NCBI GenBank assembly: GCA_022813625.1
Contig: JAKLMB010000003.1
Coordinates: forward strand, 1,674,001 to 1,738,000
From: Aaosphaeria pasadenensis
Lineage: Eukaryota > Ascomycota > Dothideomycetes > Pleosporales
DNA: 64,000 nucleotides
Reading direction: 5' to 3'
In this document: piece after piece, positions 59,926 through 64,000 of the stretch
Numbering within the stretch: the stretch's first letter is position 1
Layout: every line of letters starts with the position of its first letter
Notes under the pieces: generated by a model
Seen by the model: only the letters and a program-made list of their open reading frames with translations
Told to the model about the DNA's origin: nothing
Databases searched by the model: none
Made by a program: the position numbers and the translations under genes

Positions 59926-60709
59926 TCCCGGATCAGGCAGGATCTTTGGGTCAATCTTTGAACCCTTGTTCATTTTGCGAACAGGTCTTCTCTGGTCGAC
60001 CATCTTCCAAAATTTCTCTATATTCAGTGTACGATATTAATTTTCCCTGGCGCAGCACATTTGGTGCGGTTACATACCCCTTTGCTTTGCTTCGATTTTC
60101 GTATCACAATAGGCAGGTTTGCACGGTCCGGCGTATGTTATCAACGTCAGTTCTTTGATGCAATCATGGGCTGCTCTTCTCTAAGTGGGCGTCGGCGATT
60201 GTGCATCATTGGAAGCATATGGACAGGAGTTTACGGTTCTGGGCGTGGTTCACATAAGCATGAATATCGGGTGCCGACACTGGAGGTGTTCCTTATCAAA
60301 AGGTTAATTGTACAAAAGCTACATTCCATTGGGGAGTGGGGGTGGAAGCATGATCATAGCAGCTATGACTCTAAATTTCTCTAGCGAACTTGAAATCTAT
60401 GGTTCACTCATCTACTTCTGGGTTCCTATGACTGTGACTGTATCGAATTCGAGTAAGATATCCCCATTTCGGATCCCCATTGGAGATCCGGTACAGTCAT
60501 GATATATACTTTCCATGGTTTGGGGATATTGAGAGTTATGACTCTAATCGCAAGTTGGTGTCGTGCCATAAGCGGTTAGCGTCAGATTTCTTCGCTTACT
60601 ATTTAGCCCTACAAAATCCCCACCACATAGCGGACTTTCAGAACTCCAACAACAACGCTACAGCCAGAGCCACCAAAGAACAAGTAACACTTTGGGAGAC
60701 ACAGCAGCC
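59926..60709. other. intergenic, CAF40 3' end / uL1 promoter
   Basis: About 780 bp with no gene. It holds the CAF40 terminator and the ribosomal-protein promoter; TAGCCCTAC near 60,605 resembles ribosomal-protein promoter elements but is unproven. Confidence 0.45.
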
Positions 60710-61668
60710 ATGTCGAAAATCTCTGTCGCAGGCGTTCGTCAGAACGTTAAGGGTATGTGCCAATATTGACAAGAGTTGCCGCTCCTACCCTGGGCACTGA
60801 CTTTGTCGAAATTGTGGATGAAATTCGTACTGACAATATGCAGAACTCCTCGAGTACAGCAATGAGACCAAGAAGAGGAACTTCCTCGAGACCGTCGAGC
60901 TCCAGATCGGCCTCAAGAACTACGACCCCCAGCGTGACAAGCGTTTCTCCGGAACCGTCAAGCTTCCCACCGTCCCCCGTCCTCGTAAGTGATACCCGAC
61001 AATAGATCACATCGCGCGAACATTATGTGCCGGCGATGGATCGTTTGAAGAAGGATATGGGCTGACTGGAATTTTAGGCATGAGCATCTGCGTTCTCGGT
61101 GACCAGCACGATATCGATCGTGCCAAGCACCACGGCGTTGACGCCATGAGCTCTGAGTGCGTAACCTTTAAAGAACTTCAAGACTGGTTTCAATACTAAC
61201 GTAGCATGCAGCGACTTGAAGAAGTTGAACAAGAACAAGAAGCTCATCAAGAAGCTCGCCAGGAAGTACGATGCTTTCGTCGCCTCCGATGCCTTGATCA
61301 AGCAGATTCCCCGTCTCCTCGGTCCTGGTCTCTCCAAGGCCGGAAAGTTCCCTTCTCCCGTCTCTCACGCTGAGGACCTTGCCAACAAGCTCACTGAGGT
61401 CAAGGTAAGTTTTGGACTCTAACATCGAACATGCTTTTTTTGAGATCACCGCTAACGAAGTAACGCACAGTCCACCATCAAGTTCCAGCTCAAGAAGGTT
61501 CTCTGCATGGGTGTCGCCGTCGGCAACGTCGGTATGACCGAGGACGAGTTGATCTCCAACATCATGTTGGCCATCAACTACCTCGTCTCCCTCTTGAAGA
61601 AGGGCTGGCAGAACGTTGGTAGCCTTACCATCAAGGCTACCATGAGCCCTCCCAAGCGCCTCTACTAG
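60710..61668 (+). CDS. RPL1: 60S ribosomal protein uL1 (L10a)
   Basis: Five exons, 60710-60752, 60844-60984, 61078-61156, 61212-61404 and 61471-61668, give 217 aa, exactly the usual eukaryotic length. The protein starts MSKISVAGVRQNVK and continues LQIGLKNYDPQRDKRFSG, SICVLGDQHDIDRAK, LLGPGLSKAGKFPSP and the terminal GSLTIKATMSPPKRLY. uL1 forms the L1 stalk of the large ribosomal subunit and guides deacylated tRNA out. Codon use is strongly C-ended, as in highly expressed genes. Four introns in a 650-nt coding region is common for fungal ribosomal genes. Confidence 0.98.
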
Positions 61669-62884
61669 ACAATTCATCTGTCTTGGACTTTGAAAGTGGT
61701 CACCCTTAATTGGACCCACTTGCGAGGTTGACAGGTTTTTTGGGCAATAATGTAGCTAGATACTCACATGAATCCAAACCATGAAGCCCAAATCTTTCTC
61801 TCCCACTTTTCTTTGCAAAATTCTGTGATGTCTGTGCTACATCTTCAAACTTAGACAGCAAACCGCTCCGTGCCATTCTGCAAGCTTTCCCAATCCAAGC
61901 CTACCTTCTCTCTCAGTCTAAGGGGGAAGTCGGACATAGTCCTGGTCACCCACTGTTGTTACGATCACCATCTAAACACCTATGTATCTAGTAGATGATA
62001 GTATGCTATTTGATATTCAAATATAGTAGAATATTGCGAAGACTTTAGAATATTTTTACTAGTTTGTTATTCTGCCCCCTATAATGTCTCTGTAGTCAGT
62101 TAAATAACCTCACGAGCCTTCCCAAGACTATTTCCGGCTTCCTGAGAGTCCGTTGTCTCTTCAAGTCGTGCCCGTGAAACGACCAGCCACCCGTCACGCT
62201 TCCCAGCCGCCGCAAAAAAAACCTTCCTCGCTAAGACCCACTCTGAGCCCACACCACCTTAGTCATCACTCGCACAGACCCCAAACATTCAAGTTAAAAG
62301 GCAGTCGCGCCCATGGTCCCTTCCCTATCTACATCATCATTAGTTGGTATATCATACCTTCATCGTGGCTCCGCATAGCGGCTTGCTGAGGGTTATTCTC
62401 ATTTCTCCGTGAATAGTCTTCCGTTCCCGGCCCCGTAGATGAACACCAAACGTCTTTCCTAAACAATTGCGCGCAGTCCGTGAAAAGATGGATCGTAGTT
62501 GTGGGATGTTTTGGGACATACTATTGTTATAGTTTAAAAGTGTGCAGGAGGTGGCATCTTTGAAGAGAGTGATCGAAGATGGTGTCTCGTTGCTGTGATA
62601 ATTGTTGGAGTGCGGAGGCATTCAGACGTCGCGTTTTGCGTTTTGGTGAAATGCGATGTTTGTCTACTGGCTTTTTTATGAAGGCTCTGCGGCCAACTGC
62701 GGCATGTCCAATTGCAAGGTCTTATGTTATGTTGCTGTATGTTTGCAGTATCATTATAGTATGGATCAAGAGTTGCGATATTGTACATTGCAGAGCTTTT
62801 CCGTGCTCATGCGGCATTCATTATGACAAAAGATGCATATCATCACATCGTCGTGGCCGTCTATCAAAACACCCTCGTAGTTCT
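61669..62884. other. convergent intergenic stretch
   Basis: 1.2 kb between the uL1 and MIX23 stops. AT-rich patches (around 62,000-62,080) and short frames only; no gene is supported. Confidence 0.5.
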
Positions 62885-63532
62885 TCACGACCTCTGCTCT
62901 TGTTCCTTCGTCCACTTATCAAATGCACCCTCCGCGGAATCGCTGCTCAAACCGCATCGCTCGCCGATGAGACTCCAGGTCCTACTCCGGATGATTTTCT
63001 CGACGGCCCTCTCGTTCCGCATCAGCATAGCCAAACTCTCCGTCCTCGCCTCTCGCGGGAAGTATCGTCCAGAGTAAGGATCCAACCGCTCGTCGACGAC
63101 GCGCTCTCTCGCCTTGTGGTCCTCCACCAGTCTCAGCACCGAGTCCGGGTCGTCTGGATCCGGGGACGTCGCGACGCCGGAGCAGTAGTCGAGCACATCT
63201 GACCTGATCTTCCAATTCGGAAACAACACCTGTTCCTTAAACTTATTGCATGATTCTCCAGGTATCGTCCGCAATGTCGCGGGATGTGACGTCTGCCGTG
63301 TGGACACGGAGGACGGGTTCCAAGGCGTTGCGCCGGGGGTTAAAAGTGCGTTGAGGTTCTGCGTGATGGAGTCGTCTATCGTGCTGCGGGAGAGGCGGAG
63401 GAAGTCTGGGCTTTAATATGAACCTTTTTAGTCCCATTGGCGAGAGAGATGTGAGCAAGACGTACCACGCAGTGCGGTCTGGTTGAAGCAGAACTGCGGC
63501 GTCAGGGTTACCTGTGGTGCTCCCTGTGACAT
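62885..63532 (-). CDS. MIX23 / caffeine-induced death protein 2 family (CCDC58)
   Basis: Exons 63532-63466 and 63405-62885 give 195 aa. It starts MSQGAPQVTLTPQFC, and the splice rebuilds FNQTALRDFLRLSRSTIDDSITQNLN. Conserved Cys lie in ESCNKFKEQVL, VLDYCSGV and GERCGL. Relatives (human CCDC58, yeast Mix23, S. pombe Cid2) are helical proteins of the mitochondrial intermembrane space with disulfides and affect protein import. The R-SRTWSLIGERCG end is a family hallmark. The acceptor at 63406 was chosen over an upstream AG because it keeps the conserved DFLRL frame. Confidence 0.85.
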
Positions 63533-64000
63533 GTTGGGTGGTGGTGGTGCCTCTGCGTGAGAAGACTCGGGCGGGGAGGATGGGGGAGAGCTCGACGGAG
63601 CTCGATGCCAGAAGAAGCCTGCCAGATCGATGTTTTGGGCAAGCACTAGAAGTGTGTAACCGAATCTTATGCCAGAACCTCTATCTTTTTGCGTAGTTTA
63701 GAGATTACTTCTGGGGAGAACTTTCGCCTGAATGATCGAATGATGGCAGCCTTCCGTTAACTACGATTGATGAGGTCAGGACGACGGCTGATGGCTCTGT
63801 TTCCGCTGATTGGACGGCTGCCTGGCTAGTACCCATTTGTACTTGTAATTGGTAACAGCCATCGTCCGTGCGGCGTTCTGACTGCCTGACGCGTTGAATG
63901 GCCGGGCGGGCGCGATCGAACGCGTTTCTCGTCTAACTATTGCACCTCTGTTGCCTCAGCTGCCTGCCGATTTCCATGGATTGACATATTCGTTGCTCGA
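63533..64000. other. MIX23 promoter and window edge
   Basis: Upstream of the MIX23 start; no coding region is supported before the window ends. Confidence 0.5.

Noticed and set aside
62579..63202. 207-codon plus-strand open frame opposite MIX23
   Set aside because: Mostly antisense to the MIX23 exon and without motifs.

Overview
The window looks like nuclear DNA of a filamentous ascomycete (Pezizomycotina). Genes are dense and carry short GT-AG introns of about 47-110 nt with CTAAC/CTRAY branch sites. The content is typically fungal: RTA1, two Zn2Cys6 regulators, Kin1, Dal5/Fen2-type MFS and a CZIB/UPF0587 protein. The class (for example Leotiomycetes or Dothideomycetes) cannot be settled from sequence alone. 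I rebuilt 22 protein genes exon by exon; in each, the splice junctions keep frame and motifs run across them. There is also one intron-containing tRNA gene.

Layout. 1-2.6 kb is gene-poor. 2.6-13 kb holds housekeeping genes: SCY1-like pseudokinase, mitochondrial branched-chain aminotransferase, a mitochondrial two-HMG-box protein with a histone-H1-like lysine tract, a G-patch protein and a membrane-anchored SDR. 13-15 kb is an AT-rich island containing tRNA-Ala(TGC). 15-19 kb is a divergent RTA1 / Zn2Cys6 pair. 19-24.4 kb holds an extended SDR, a PPR-like mitochondrial protein and CZIB. 24.6-38.7 kb looks like a carbohydrate-utilisation cluster: ACS-family MFS permease, secreted GH5, AN1-finger/APH-like kinase, GH88 unsaturated glucuronyl hydrolase, DUF2264 protein and a Zn2Cys6 regulator. 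39.2-40.1 kb encodes a small secreted protein made of near-identical peptides ending in Trp-Gly-Lys-Arg, a Kex2-processed repeat (KEP/RiPP-like) precursor. 43-64 kb is again housekeeping: SmF, RTP1/TANGO6, GNAT, GPATCH1, Kin1, CAF40/Rcd1, ribosomal protein uL1 and MIX23.

How they may work together. In the cluster only GH5 has a signal peptide. GH88 and DUF2264 lack one and are probably cytosolic, so a reasonable model is: outside cutting by GH5, uptake by the MFS permease, then inside release of (unsaturated) uronic acid under the adjacent Zn2Cys6 factor. The substrate is not known; a glucuronate-decorated plant glycan such as type II arabinogalactan is a hypothesis. The repeat-peptide precursor next to it is the most unusual gene: its peptide repeats are conserved while the DNA repeats differ at silent sites, which points to selection on the released peptide.
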